Notes: a model not told the origin generated them from the letters alone. DNA of 35,387 nucleotides from Rhodobacterales bacterium CG2_30_65_12 (GCA_001873585.1 MNZL01000150.1:1-35387), one strand, 5' to 3'; positions 24,982 to 34,642 are shown, numbered from the stretch's first letter. Program-made: numbers and translations.

Positions 24982-25707
24982 TCAATCCTCGAAGCACATG
25001 GCGCGGCCATCACGCAGGATCGTGGCGGCCCCATCGCGGATACCCGCCGAGCGGCGGGCGACAAATTGCGAGGGCTTCGCGGCGGAGCGGTCCTTGGGCG
25101 CGGGCAGCACGGCGGCAAGCCGGGCAGCCTGTTCGGCGGAAAGCGCGCTGGCCTCAACACCAAAGTAATGCCGCGCGGCGGCACCAACGCCAAACACACC
25201 CTCATCGAACTCGACCATGTTGAGGTAAACCTCGAGGATACGCTTCTTCGTCCAGACCAGCTCCACCACCGGTGTGATCAGCGCCTCCAGCGCCTTGCGC
25301 GGCCAGCTTCGGGCGGGCCAGAGGTAGATGTTTTTCACCACCTGCTGGGTGATGGTCGAGGCGCCACGGCTCTCGCCCGCCTCGATCACCTGCCGGATCG
25401 CGCCCATATCGAAGCCCCAGTGCTGGCAAAAATTGGCGTCTTCCGCCGCCACGACCGAGCGCGCCATGACCGGGGAAATCTCGCTGAAATCTACCCAGTC
25501 GTGCTTGATCCCATCGAGGCGCGATTTTTCGGCCGCCATATAGAGCGTGGTGGGCGGGTTCACCACGGTGAAAAGCGCGACGAGCGCGAAAATGAGCCCG
25601 CCGAAGCCCAGAAGCGCCCGCCACGCCCAGCGCCGCAGATAGCCCCGCGCAATGCGCCACGGGTTGTCGTCCTGCCTTCGGGTTTTCTTGCTCGCCGCTC
25701 GCGCCAT
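24982..25707 (-). CDS. mtgA: Monofunctional biosynthetic peptidoglycan glycosyltransferase
   Basis: A 241-residue GT51 enzyme that polymerises lipid II into glycan strands. A cytoplasmic basic tail (residues 1-30) is followed by one transmembrane helix (about 32-49) and then the GT51 motifs: AAEDANFCQHWGFD with catalytic Glu89, GASTITQQVVKN, RKALEALITPVVEL, and KRILEVYLNMVEFDEGVFGV. No transpeptidase domain is present. It has its own gap after gltB, whose terminator lies between them. Downstream are a GST and queG on the same strand. Confidence 0.95.
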   Translation of the reverse strand: MARAASKKTRRQDDNPWRIARGYLRRWAWRALLGFGGLIFALVALFTVVNPPTTLYMAAEKSRLDGIKHDWVDFSEISPVMARSVVAAEDANFCQHWGFDMGAIRQVIEAGESRGASTITQQVVKNIYLWPARSWPRKALEALITPVVELVWTKKRILEVYLNMVEFDEGVFGVGAAARHYFGVEASALSAEQAARLAAVLPAPKDRSAAKPSQFVARRSAGIRDGAATILRDGRAMCFED

Positions 25708-25756
25708 GCGCTTTCAGACCACGGCGGCAAAGCTACGGTCAAGGTCAGTCGTGATG

Positions 25757-25782
25757 AAAAGGGGCGGCCCGCACACCGCCCC
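25757..25782 (-). terminator. Intrinsic terminator after gltB
   Basis: On the minus strand GGGGCGG (25782-25776), an 8-nt loop, CCGCCCC (25767-25761) and then TTTT, 26 nt past the gltB stop. It should end the gltD-unknown-gltB transcript before mtgA. Confidence 0.85.
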
Positions 25783-25808
25783 CTCGTTTGCAAAACCAGC
25801 GCGCGCCA

Positions 25809-28800
25809 TTATTCGGCCGGGATGGCATCTTTTTCCAGCGAAAGGGGCGCGGGCAGATGTGCCAGCATCTCCTTGGGGCACACTTGCAGGAAGTTGCCGC
25901 GTTCCACGTCCCAGTTCTGCAGGATCTGATGCGCGCGCACGCTTGAGGTTTCGTCGGCATGGCGCAGGACCAGTTCCTTGAGCTGGTTCTCCCAGTGATC
26001 CACCTCAAGCGGCACCGTCACCAGCGTTTCCATGTTCATGAAGTCGCGCGCGGTGCCGTCGGGATCGTAGACGTAGGCCATCCCTCCCGTCATCCCCGCG
26101 CCGAAGTTGGCGCCGATCTCGCCGAGGATCACCGCCACGCCGCCGGTCATGTATTCACACCCGTTTGAGCCGCAGCCCTCGATCACCACCATGGCACCCG
26201 AGTTGCGCACCGCAAAACGCTCGCCCGCGCGACCGGCGGCAAACAGGTGGCCATCGGTGGCGCCGTAGAGCACGGTGTTGCCGATGATGGTGTTTTCCTG
26301 CGCCACCAGCGGGCTGCACATCGGCGGACGCACCACGATGGTGCCGCCCGACAGGCCCTTGCCGACGTAATCGTTTGCATCGCCCGAAACCTCGATCTTC
26401 AGCCCCGGCGCGGCGAAAGCGCCGAGCGACTGACCGCAGGAGCCGGTGAGCTTCACCGTCAGGTGGTCGGGCTGGAGATTGTTGCGCATCCCGAAGTTGC
26501 GCACGATATGGCTCGAGACGCGGGTGCCGATGGTGCGGTCGGTGTTGCGCACCGCGTATTGCAGCTGCATCTTTTCACCATCGTTAAGGAAGCGCGCGGC
26601 ATCCTTGATGATCTCGGCATCGAGCGTATCAGGCACCTCGTTGCGCGGCCGGTCAAGATCATAGGCGATCTTGTCGGTGGTGCCGACCCGCACCAGAAGC
26701 GGGTTGAGGTCGAGATCGTCGAGATGCGAGGCGCCACGGCTGACCTGGCTCAGAAGATCGGCCCGACCGATGATCTCATCCATCGACCGCGCCCCGATCC
26801 GGGCGAGAATCTCACGCACTTCCTGGGCGTAGAAGGTAATCAGGTTCACCACCTTGTCGGCGCTGCCGGTGAACTTGGCGCGCAGGTCTTCGCGCTGGGT
26901 GCAAACCCCCACCGGGCAGGTGTTGGACTGGCACTGGCGCACCATGATGCAGCCCATGGCGATGAGCGCGGCGGTGCCGATGCCATATTCTTCCGCTCCC
27001 ATCATCGCCGCCATGACGATATCGCGCCCGGTGCGCAACCCGCCATCGGTGCGCAGGGTGACGCGGCTGCGCAAGTTGTTCATTGACAGCACCTGATGCG
27101 CTTCTGTCAGGCCCATTTCCCACGGCAGGCCGGCAAACTTGATCGAGGTGGCGGGGCTCGCGCCGGTGCCCCCGTTGGCGCCCGAAATCAAGATCACGTC
27201 GGCCTTGGCCTTGGCCACGCCGGCGGCGATCGTGCCCACGCCCGAAGCGGCCACAAGCTTTACCGTAACCTTGGCGCGCGGGTTGATCTGCTTGAGGTCG
27301 TAGATCAGCTGCGCGAGGTCTTCGATCGAGTAGATATCGTGGTGCGGCGGCGGCGAAATCAGCATGACCCCCTTGGTGGAGTGGCGCAGCCGGGCAATAA
27401 GGTCGGTCACCTTCATGCCCGGGAGCTGGCCCCCCTCGCCGGGCTTGGCGCCCTGGGCCACCTTGATTTCAAGCTCCTCGCACTGGTTGAGGTATTCAGC
27501 CGTCACCCCAAATCTACCGCTCGCCACCTGCTTGATCTTGGCCGAAGGGTTATCGCCGTTGGACTCCGGCACAAAATGCGCCGGATCTTCCCCGCCTTCG
27601 CCACTGTCGGACTTTGCGCCAATCCGGTTCATCGCCACGTTGAGCGTCTTGTGCGCCTCCGGGCTGAGCGCGCCGAGGCTCATGCCGGGGGTGACAAAGC
27701 GCTTGCGGATCGCGGTGATGCTTTCCACCTGGTCGATCGGCACCGGCGCACCGAGCGGCTTGATATCGAGCATGTCGCGCAGATGAATCGGCGGGTTTTT
27801 CTGCATCAGGCTGGTGTATTTCTTCCACGTCTCATAGGAGGCGCGCTCACAGGCCGATTGCAGAAGATGCATGCCTTGGGCGTTCCAGGCATGGGTTTCG
27901 CCGCCCGAGCGTGCCTTGTAGAAGCCGCCGATCGGCAGCACGTTCGAGCCCTGCGAACGCCAGCCCTTGGCATGGATGGCTTCAAGCTTGGTCTGGATGC
28001 CGCCCACGCCAATGCCCGAGATCCGGCTTGTCATGCCAGGAAAATACTCGTGCACCATCGCGCGCGAAAGGCCGACCGCCTCGAAGTTGAGCCCACCGCG
28101 ATACGACGACATCACCGAGATCCCCATCTTCGACATGATCTTGAGCAAGCCTTGATCAATCGCCTCGCGGTATTTGTGGGTGGCTTCGGTAAGCGTGAGA
28201 TCGAGCAGCCCGCGCTCGATCCGGTCAGCAAGGCTGTCTTCGGCAAGGTACGCGTTGACCACCGTCGCCCCGGCACCGATCAGCACCGCGAAGTAATGCG
28301 GATCAATCGCCTCCGCCGAGCGCACGTTGAGCGAGGTAAAGGTGCGCAGGCCCTGACGCGTAAGCCAGGAGTGCACGGCGCTGGTGGCGAGTATCATCGG
28401 CATCGCCACGCGATCCTCGCTCTGGTGCATGTCGGTCAGCACGATGTGGCCGGCGCCTGAGCGCACCGCGTCTTCGGCCTCCGCACGGATGCGCCCCAGC
28501 GCTTCGTGTAGCGCCGTCGGGCCGCTGTCGGCGGGGAAGGTGCAATTGATCTCCGCCATCGGTGCAAGGAAATGGCCGAGCAGCGCCTCGAACTGCGCGT
28601 TGCCCACGAACGGGCTTTCGAGCACAAGAATCTCGGTATGGCTGCCAGCCTCATCGAGCACGTTCTTGAGGTTTCCAAACCGCGTCTTGAGGCTCATCAC
28701 CCGGTATTCGCGCAAAGAGTCGATCGGCGGGTTGGTGACCTGGCTGAAGTTCTGACGGAAGAAATGGCTGAGGTTTCGGTATTGGTTCGACAGCACCGCC

Positions 28801-30350
28801 GCCGGGGTATCGTCGCCCATCGAAGCAAGGATTTCCTTGCCGTCCTCGGCCATCGGCGCGAGGATCTGCTCTAGCTCTTCCAGCGTGTAGCCGGCGGCGA
28901 CCTGCCGGCGGCGCAGGTCTTCGCCGGCAAATAGCTGCTTTTCCTCGATCTTGGCGAGGTCGCCCTCGATATCCTTGATGTGCTGCACCGCGTCGCCGAA
29001 GGGGCGTGCGGCGGCGAGCTTGTCCTTGATCTCGCTGTCGTGGAACAAAAGGCCCTCGGCCATGTCGACGGCAAGCATCTGGCCCGGACCAAGCGCACCC
29101 TTTTCGATCACGGTGGCCTCATCGGTGGGCACCATGCCCGCCTCGGAGCCGGCGATCACCAGCCCGTCGCCGGTGACGACGTAGCGCATGGGGCGCAGAC
29201 CGTTACGGTCAAGCCCGGCGGCCACCCAGCGGCCATCGGTCATCGCCAGCGCGGCGGGGCCGTCCCACGGCTCCATCACCGCGTTGGCGTAGGAATACAT
29301 GTCGGCCCAGGCCTGCGGCATCTCGCTGCCCTGCTTCGACCACGCCTCTGGCACCAGCATCACCTTGGCCATCGGCGCCGAGCGCCCGGCGCGCACCAGC
29401 ACCTCGAACACCGAATCAAGCGCCGCCGAATCCGAGCTTGCGTGCGGCACGATCGGCTTGATGTCTTCGGCCAGATCGCCGAAGGCCGAAGAGGCCATGC
29501 GAATCTCGTGGCTTTTCATCCAGTTGAGATTGCCCTTGAGCGTGTTGATCTCGCCGTTATGGGCCAGCATGCGGAACGGCTGAGCCAGCCACCATTGCGG
29601 GAAGGTGTTGGTGGAATAGCGCTGGTGGTAGATCGCAAACGCGCTCTCGAAGCGCTCATCCTTCAGGTCGGGGTAGAATTCGGCCACCTGCTCGGCGAGC
29701 ATCATGCCCTTGTAGATGACCGAGCGGCACGACAGCGAGGCAAGGTAAAGCTCGCGCACGCCGCGCGCCACGGCGGCCTTTTCGATCCTGCGGCGGATCA
29801 CGTAAAGCTCGCGCTCGAAGGTTTCCTCGTCCACACCCTTGGCGTTCGAGATGATGATCTGCTCGATCTCGGGCCGGGTGGCATTGGCCTTTTCGCCAAG
29901 GCACTCGATGTTTACCGGCACACCGCGCCAGCCGTAGATGTAGTAGCCCATCTTGAGGATTTCGGTCTCGACGATGGTGCGGCAGGTTTCCTGCGCGCCA
30001 AAATCGGTGCGCGGCAAGAACACCTGGCCAACAGCGATCTGCTCGCTCGCGCGTGGCTCGTGGCCAGTGCGACGGATCTGGTCGTGAAAGAAGGCTTGCG
30101 GGATCTGCACATGGATGCCGGCGCCGTCGCCGGTCTTGCCATCGGCATCGACCGCGCCGCGGTGCCAGACCGCTTTCAGCGCGTCGATCCCGTGCTCCAC
30201 CACCTGACGCGAGGGTTTGCCGTCGATCGCCACCACGAGGCCGACGCCGCAGGAGGCGTGCTCTTGCTCTTCGCGGTACATGCCGTGTTCGGCAAGCCAG
30301 GTGCGGCGGGCTTCTTCTTCGGCCATCCAGCTATCGTCATATGTGGTCAT
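25809..30350 (-). CDS. gltB: Glutamate synthase (NADPH) large subunit
   Basis: A 1513-residue GOGAT alpha subunit that makes two glutamates from glutamine plus 2-oxoglutarate. After a 33-residue propeptide the nucleophile Cys34 (ASCGVGL) opens the class II amidotransferase domain. The central and FMN/synthase domains follow. The 3Fe-4S cysteines are Cys1134, Cys1140 and Cys1145 in CIMVRQCQSNTCP. The C-terminal beta-helix carries repeated Gly motifs (GLSGGTIVVRPP, GCGSNGCEYMTGG). ATG 30350 is fixed by AAGGAGACC; the in-frame extension upstream overlaps the preceding gene and is not coding. The electron-donating partner gltD is on the same strand, with one gene between. Confidence 0.97.
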   Translation of the reverse strand: MTTYDDSWMAEEEARRTWLAEHGMYREEQEHASCGVGLVVAIDGKPSRQVVEHGIDALKAVWHRGAVDADGKTGDGAGIHVQIPQAFFHDQIRRTGHEPRASEQIAVGQVFLPRTDFGAQETCRTIVETEILKMGYYIYGWRGVPVNIECLGEKANATRPEIEQIIISNAKGVDEETFERELYVIRRRIEKAAVARGVRELYLASLSCRSVIYKGMMLAEQVAEFYPDLKDERFESAFAIYHQRYSTNTFPQWWLAQPFRMLAHNGEINTLKGNLNWMKSHEIRMASSAFGDLAEDIKPIVPHASSDSAALDSVFEVLVRAGRSAPMAKVMLVPEAWSKQGSEMPQAWADMYSYANAVMEPWDGPAALAMTDGRWVAAGLDRNGLRPMRYVVTGDGLVIAGSEAGMVPTDEATVIEKGALGPGQMLAVDMAEGLLFHDSEIKDKLAAARPFGDAVQHIKDIEGDLAKIEEKQLFAGEDLRRRQVAAGYTLEELEQILAPMAEDGKEILASMGDDTPAAVLSNQYRNLSHFFRQNFSQVTNPPIDSLREYRVMSLKTRFGNLKNVLDEAGSHTEILVLESPFVGNAQFEALLGHFLAPMAEINCTFPADSGPTALHEALGRIRAEAEDAVRSGAGHIVLTDMHQSEDRVAMPMILATSAVHSWLTRQGLRTFTSLNVRSAEAIDPHYFAVLIGAGATVVNAYLAEDSLADRIERGLLDLTLTEATHKYREAIDQGLLKIMSKMGISVMSSYRGGLNFEAVGLSRAMVHEYFPGMTSRISGIGVGGIQTKLEAIHAKGWRSQGSNVLPIGGFYKARSGGETHAWNAQGMHLLQSACERASYETWKKYTSLMQKNPPIHLRDMLDIKPLGAPVPIDQVESITAIRKRFVTPGMSLGALSPEAHKTLNVAMNRIGAKSDSGEGGEDPAHFVPESNGDNPSAKIKQVASGRFGVTAEYLNQCEELEIKVAQGAKPGEGGQLPGMKVTDLIARLRHSTKGVMLISPPPHHDIYSIEDLAQLIYDLKQINPRAKVTVKLVAASGVGTIAAGVAKAKADVILISGANGGTGASPATSIKFAGLPWEMGLTEAHQVLSMNNLRSRVTLRTDGGLRTGRDIVMAAMMGAEEYGIGTAALIAMGCIMVRQCQSNTCPVGVCTQREDLRAKFTGSADKVVNLITFYAQEVREILARIGARSMDEIIGRADLLSQVSRGASHLDDLDLNPLLVRVGTTDKIAYDLDRPRNEVPDTLDAEIIKDAARFLNDGEKMQLQYAVRNTDRTIGTRVSSHIVRNFGMRNNLQPDHLTVKLTGSCGQSLGAFAAPGLKIEVSGDANDYVGKGLSGGTIVVRPPMCSPLVAQENTIIGNTVLYGATDGHLFAAGRAGERFAVRNSGAMVVIEGCGSNGCEYMTGGVAVILGEIGANFGAGMTGGMAYVYDPDGTARDFMNMETLVTVPLEVDHWENQLKELVLRHADETSSVRAHQILQNWDVERGNFLQVCPKEMLAHLPAPLSLEKDAIPAE

Positions 30351-31128
30351 CGTCGGTCTCCTTCGCAGAGAGGTGTTCGGGGGCCAGCGCGCGCGGCGCC
30401 AGCAAGGCGGCGTCGGCTGGCAGGCATTCGTAAAGCGGCGTGGTGGTGCCAAAGCCCGGCTCGCCGGGCTGGATGAAATCGACCGGGGAATTGTCATGCT
30501 CCGTGGCACGGCCATCCGCGCTCCAGGATGTTTCGGCCCCAAGGAAAAAATGCCCGAGCGCGCGCGCAAAAAACTGCGTGCCCTCCGAGCGGTAGTCCAC
30601 TGCGCCGCTTTCATTGATGATTTCGAACCGGGTCTGCACCAGATCGAGGGTGTAGCCGTCGATCATGGTGGTCTCGCCAGTCAGCACATCGGCGCCGGTC
30701 ACGCGGATATCGTATGTTTGATCGGGCTCTGAGCGGCGCAAGGTGAAATCGTAGGTGTCGATGCCGGTATCGAGCAGCGTGGCCAGGTCGATCGGGTCGG
30801 CGGCGGGGGGCAGGAACTCCTCGCGCGAGCTGTCCCAAACATAAAGGCTGTCGAGCCATTGATAGCTGGCCGAATAGCTTACCAAAGCTTCGAGCCCGTC
30901 CGCGCCGAAGCTGGCTTCGGTAAAATCGCCCTTTGGCGTCACATCGCAGCGCCACAGCACCGAGACAGAACAGCCACGGCTCTGCACGGTCAAAAACGCT
31001 TCGCAGCCCTCGGGCAGCGGCAGATCGGCCGCGCCCACCGGGGTGGCGAGGGCAAGCGCGAGCGCGAGCGCGGGGGCGCTCCGCTTGGCCTCGCGCGCGA
31101 GGCGCGCTGTTGTGGCGATCATGTGCAT
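30337..31128 (-). CDS. Secreted protein of unknown function inside the glutamate synthase operon, 263 aa
   Basis: A 263-residue protein with a signal peptide (hydrophobic ALALALALATPVGA, cleavage around residue 33). The mature part has Cys residues in LPEGCEAFLTVQSRGCSV, LWRC and YEC near the end, so one or two disulfides are possible. A beta-rich middle (ADVLTGETTMIDGYTLDLV) follows. I do not recognise a family. Its last 14 nt overlap the start of gltB, and the gltB ribosome binding site lies within its final codons. It starts 37 nt after gltD. It thus sits in the operon between the two subunits of a cytoplasmic enzyme although it is itself exported. Confidence 0.85.
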   Translation of the reverse strand: MHMIATTARLAREAKRSAPALALALALATPVGAADLPLPEGCEAFLTVQSRGCSVSVLWRCDVTPKGDFTEASFGADGLEALVSYSASYQWLDSLYVWDSSREEFLPPAADPIDLATLLDTGIDTYDFTLRRSEPDQTYDIRVTGADVLTGETTMIDGYTLDLVQTRFEIINESGAVDYRSEGTQFFARALGHFFLGAETSWSADGRATEHDNSPVDFIQPGEPGFGTTTPLYECLPADAALLAPRALAPEHLSAKETDDDHI

Positions 31129-31164
31129 GCCGTTGTCCGTTCCTGTCGCGGGCCAGCCGGCCCG

Positions 31165-32598
31165 TTACTCCGCCGCGATCTCGCGCACGGCGTCGAAGCT
31201 TGAGAGAATGGCCGCAGCCGAATCGCGCCCGTCCCTGATCGCCCAGACGACGAGCGAGGCACCGCGCACGATGTCGCCGGCGGCATAGACATCGGCGAGC
31301 TCGGTCACGCCGGTGTTGAACTCGGCCAGAACCGTGCCCCAGCCGCTAACCGGAAGCTCGGGCTCGTCCCAGGCCTGGGCCAGGTCTTCCGGATCGAAGC
31401 CGAGCGCCTTGATTACCAGATCGGCGTCTTCGACGTAGTCCGAACCCTCGATCGGCTCCGGGCTTTGGCGTCCGGTTGCGTCGGGATCGCCCAGTTTCAT
31501 CCGCTGCACCACCACCCCGGCCACCGGATTGCCGGTGAAGCCCTTGGGGTTTGTCTGCCAGACGAAGATCACGCCCTCTTCCTCGGCATTGGCCACCTCG
31601 CGCTGGCTGCCGGGCATGTTGGCGCGGTCGCGGCGGTAGAGGCATTTGACGCTCGTCGCACCCTGGCGGATCGCAGTGCGCAGGCAATCCATCGCCGTAT
31701 CGCCACCACCGATCACCACCACCTTCTTGCCCTTGGCGTTGAGCGTGCCATTGTCATAGGCCTCAACCTCGTCACCGAAGCCCACCTTGTTGGAGGCGGT
31801 AAGGTAGTCTAGCGCAGCAACAATACCCGTGGCGCCAGCGCCCGGCCCCTTGAGATCGCGGGTCTTGTAAACGCCGGTAGCGATCAGCACCGCGTCATGC
31901 TGGCCGCGCAGGGCCTGGAAGCTGAGATCGGTGCCGATGTTGCAATTCAGCACGAACTTCACGCCGGCCCGCTCAAGCTGGGCAACGCGGCGCATCACCA
32001 CGTCTTTTTCCAGCTTGAAGCCGGGGATGCCATAGGTGAGCAACCCACCGGCGCGATCATGCCGGTCGTAGATCGTCACCTGCACCCCGGCGCGGCGCAG
32101 CACGTCGGCCGCTGCCATGCCAGCCGGACCCGCGCCGATGATGCCCACGCTCTCGGAACGCTCGGCACGCGGCACAATCTCTTGAACCCAGCCTTCGTCC
32201 CAGGCCTTGTCGGTAATGTATTTCTCGACCGAGCCAATCGTTACGGTGCCGTGGCCCGCTTGCTCGATCACACAATTTCCCTCACAGAGCCGGTCCTGCG
32301 GGCAGATGCGGCCGCAGATCTCGGGGAAGGTGTTGGTTTCCTGGCTGAGCTCGTAGGCTTCCTTGAGCCGGCCCATCGCCGTCATCCGCAACCAGTCGGG
32401 GATATTGTTGTGCAACGGGCAATGGGTCTGGCAATAGGGCACACCGCATTGCGAGCAGCGCGAGGCCTGTTCGGCCGCCTTCGCATCGGCGAACTCCGCA
32501 TAGATCTCATCGAAATCCGATTTGCGCGCATCTGCCGCGCGCTTCACCGGCATGTCGCGGGCCAGGTCCACGAATTTCAGCATCGGCTGCTTTGCCAT
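31165..32598 (-). CDS. gltD: Glutamate synthase (NADPH) small subunit
   Basis: A 477-residue, FAD-containing subunit that passes NADPH electrons to GltB. The N-terminal cysteine clusters SRCSQCGVPYCQTHCP and CGRICPQDRLCEGNC bind 4Fe-4S centres. The FAD fold starts IIGAGPAGMAAADVL and the NADPH fold is VVIGGGDTAMDC. The final AAGDIVRGASLVVWAI matches the family. The start follows ACGGAGGCG. First gene of the gltD-unknown-gltB unit. Confidence 0.97.
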   Translation of the reverse strand: MAKQPMLKFVDLARDMPVKRAADARKSDFDEIYAEFADAKAAEQASRCSQCGVPYCQTHCPLHNNIPDWLRMTAMGRLKEAYELSQETNTFPEICGRICPQDRLCEGNCVIEQAGHGTVTIGSVEKYITDKAWDEGWVQEIVPRAERSESVGIIGAGPAGMAAADVLRRAGVQVTIYDRHDRAGGLLTYGIPGFKLEKDVVMRRVAQLERAGVKFVLNCNIGTDLSFQALRGQHDAVLIATGVYKTRDLKGPGAGATGIVAALDYLTASNKVGFGDEVEAYDNGTLNAKGKKVVVIGGGDTAMDCLRTAIRQGATSVKCLYRRDRANMPGSQREVANAEEEGVIFVWQTNPKGFTGNPVAGVVVQRMKLGDPDATGRQSPEPIEGSDYVEDADLVIKALGFDPEDLAQAWDEPELPVSGWGTVLAEFNTGVTELADVYAAGDIVRGASLVVWAIRDGRDSAAAILSSFDAVREIAAE

Positions 32599-32817
32599 CT
32601 TCGCCTCCGTAATTCCCGGAAGCCTCTTTAGCAGGGTTTTCCAAAAAGAAAAGGCATAATCACTGACCTAAAACCCAATCACTTTCGCGCGGAGACGGAA
32701 AAATCGCTATGGAGAGCACAAAAAAGGTCATTACCTATGACTTATATTAACAAACCGGCAATAAAACAGCGCTTTCCCGTGATCGAAAATTGAGCAGATT
32801 CGCCGAGCCGAAGCCTT
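32599..32817 (-). promoter_or_regulatory. AT-rich intergenic region upstream of gltD
   Basis: 219 bases, distinctly AT-richer than the neighbouring genes, especially 32641-32770. It should hold the glt promoter. I checked for a sigma-54 element (TTGGAAAACCCTGCTA on the minus strand near 32625-32645) and the GG-to-GC spacing is 8 instead of 10, so this fails. A small palindrome GTCAT(N5)ATGAC lies at 32727-32741. No gene is seen. Confidence 0.35.
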
Positions 32818-33606
32818 TCAGAGCACGCCCAGAGCCATGAGCCCGAGCAAGAGCCCGCCAAAAAGGATCCGATAGACGGCGAAAACCGTGAATCTGTGGG
32901 TGCGGATGAAGCCCAGCAACCACTTGACCGAAATGAAAGCGGTGACTGTAGACACTACGAAGGCTATGCCAAGCGCTGTCCAGTCTTCATGCGCCGCGCT
33001 GCTGCCAAGCTGCTTTACGATCTCGTAGCCACTGGCGGCAAACATCGTCGGGATGCCGACAAGAAAGGCAAACTCCGTCGCCGCGCCGCGATTGGAGGTG
33101 CCCAGCAACATGGCGGCGAAGATCGTCGCCCCCGAGCGGGACGTGCCTGGAAATACGCCGGCGACGATCTGCGCCACGCCCACGGCGATGGCCACCCGCC
33201 ACAGAATTGCGCTCCGGTCGTCCTGTTTTTCGGCAAACCACTCGGCAACAATCATCCAGACCCCACCGATCACCAGCGCCCAGGCCACCGGGCCAATCGT
33301 CGACGGCAGCTCGAAACCAAGCGCTTTCACCACCAGCCCCAGCACTGCGGTAATCACGAAGGCAGCGGTGAGTTTTATCAGGTAATCACGGCTTACAGAA
33401 TCGTCCCAGCCGGTGAACAACCCGACGATCCGCTTCCAGTAGATCAGCGTGACCGCAAGGATCGCCCCAGCCTGGATGACGATATTATAGGTGTCCGACC
33501 GCGCACCAATCCAGTGCTGGGCCAGCAGCAGATGGCCGGTGCTTGAGATCGGCAGGAACTCTGTGATGCCCTCGATCACCCCGAGCAGAACGTCAGACCA
33601 GTACAT
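32818..33606 (-). CDS. uppP: Undecaprenyl-diphosphatase (BacA/UppP)
   Basis: About 262 residues, eight transmembrane segments; it recycles the C55 carrier lipid by removing a phosphate from undecaprenyl diphosphate on the periplasmic side. The Glu-rich motif is EGITEFLPISSTGH near the N-terminus and the second motif is PGTSRSGATI. ATG 33606 is chosen; a TTG at 33618 or GTG at 33609 in the same frame could also start it, since GAGGG lies just upstream. It lies 55 nt after the NDUFA9-like gene on the same strand, probably in one operon. Confidence 0.94.
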   Translation of the reverse strand: MYWSDVLLGVIEGITEFLPISSTGHLLLAQHWIGARSDTYNIVIQAGAILAVTLIYWKRIVGLFTGWDDSVSRDYLIKLTAAFVITAVLGLVVKALGFELPSTIGPVAWALVIGGVWMIVAEWFAEKQDDRSAILWRVAIAVGVAQIVAGVFPGTSRSGATIFAAMLLGTSNRGAATEFAFLVGIPTMFAASGYEIVKQLGSSAAHEDWTALGIAFVVSTVTAFISVKWLLGFIRTHRFTVFAVYRILFGGLLLGLMALGVL

Positions 33607-33661
33607 CACCAAACCCAAGCCCTCTTGACCCTCTCGGCGAACTCCGCACGGCCCAGCCGGC

Positions 33662-34642
33662 TCACACCTTCAGGTGCTTCGCCGAAGCCCGGATCGCCGC
33701 GTATTGCCCGGAGGCGCGGAAGCGCCACAGGTAGGTGGGCAGCACTGTTTCCATCGCGCGCGGCTCGATCCCCAGCGCTGCAAAGCCCTGCGCGCCCTCG
33801 CTCACCACGTTGTCATGCGTGAGGCTCTTCACCTGGTCGACTGTGAGCGGCGCCTTGATCAACCCACCCGAAACCGTCTGCCAAAGATCGAACCACCAGG
33901 CCGTGAACTTGGCAATGGCGAAGGGGATATTGACGATCAGCCGGCGGCGCTCGATCACCGTGAGCATGTCTTGCATCAACGCGCGGAAGGTTTTCACCTC
34001 CGGCCCGCCAAGCTCGTAGACCCCAGGCTTCGCCGCGCCCGTCGCGGCCTTTTCCGCTGCGGCGGCCAGATCATCGACAAAGACCGGCTGGAATTTCGTA
34101 TTGGCACCGACGATCGCAAGAACCGGGCTCAGGCGGGCCATCCCGGCGAAGCGGTTGAAGAAGGAATCTTCTGGGCCAAACACCACCGAGGGGCGCAGGA
34201 TCACCGCGTCGGGGAAATGCTCCAGCACCCCGGCCTCGCCGCGCCCTTTTGATTTGGCGTAGAGCGAATCGCCATTCACGTTGGCGCCTATGGCCGAGAT
34301 ATGCACCAGCGACGCCACCCCCTCGGCAGCCGCAAGGCGCGCGATACGTTCGGCGCCCTCGTGCTGAACCGCATCGAAGTTGTTCTTGCCGCCCTTGTTG
34401 AAGGTGCCCACGCAGTTGATCACCGCATTGGCCCCTTGCATCGCCTGCGCCACCGACGCCTCGTTGCGGACGTTGCACAGCACCGGCTCGACTTGGCCGA
34501 CCACACCGTAAGTGCGCACGAAGAGCGCTTCGTTGGGGCGGCGCACCGCCACCCGCACCCGCCAGCCCGCGCGCGCCATCCGATGCGCGATGTAGCGCCC
34601 GACAAAGCCCGATCCGCCATAGATGGTCACCAGTTTCGACAT
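33662..34642 (-). CDS. Complex I NDUFA9-like NAD(P)H-binding protein
   Basis: A 326-residue atypical SDR with the fingerprint YGGSGFVGRYI near the N-terminus. Further features are CVGTFNKGGKNNFDAVQHEG, HISAIGANVNGDSLYAKSKGRGE (with a YxxxK) and RPSVVFGPEDSFFNRFA, as in the mitochondrial and alphaproteobacterial complex I 39-kDa subunit relatives. The C-terminal third (FTAWWFDLWQTVSGG...) is less conserved and could contact membrane. ATG 34642 follows AAGGAGGCC; a GTG at 34726 is not needed. No nuo gene is adjacent, so a link with complex I is only by family. uppP follows. Confidence 0.9.
   Translation of the reverse strand: MSKLVTIYGGSGFVGRYIAHRMARAGWRVRVAVRRPNEALFVRTYGVVGQVEPVLCNVRNEASVAQAMQGANAVINCVGTFNKGGKNNFDAVQHEGAERIARLAAAEGVASLVHISAIGANVNGDSLYAKSKGRGEAGVLEHFPDAVILRPSVVFGPEDSFFNRFAGMARLSPVLAIVGANTKFQPVFVDDLAAAAEKAATGAAKPGVYELGGPEVKTFRALMQDMLTVIERRRLIVNIPFAIAKFTAWWFDLWQTVSGGLIKAPLTVDQVKSLTHDNVVSEGAQGFAALGIEPRAMETVLPTYLWRFRASGQYAAIRASAKHLKV

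Noticed and set aside
28980-30476. Plus-strand frame of 498 codons opposite the start of gltB
   Set aside because: Shadow of gltB; no RBS, no domain and Ala/Arg/His-rich composition.
32620-32650. Sigma-54-like element upstream of gltD
   Set aside because: TTGGAAAACCCTGCTA has 8 instead of 10 bases between the GG and GC elements, so it does not meet the -24/-12 spacing.
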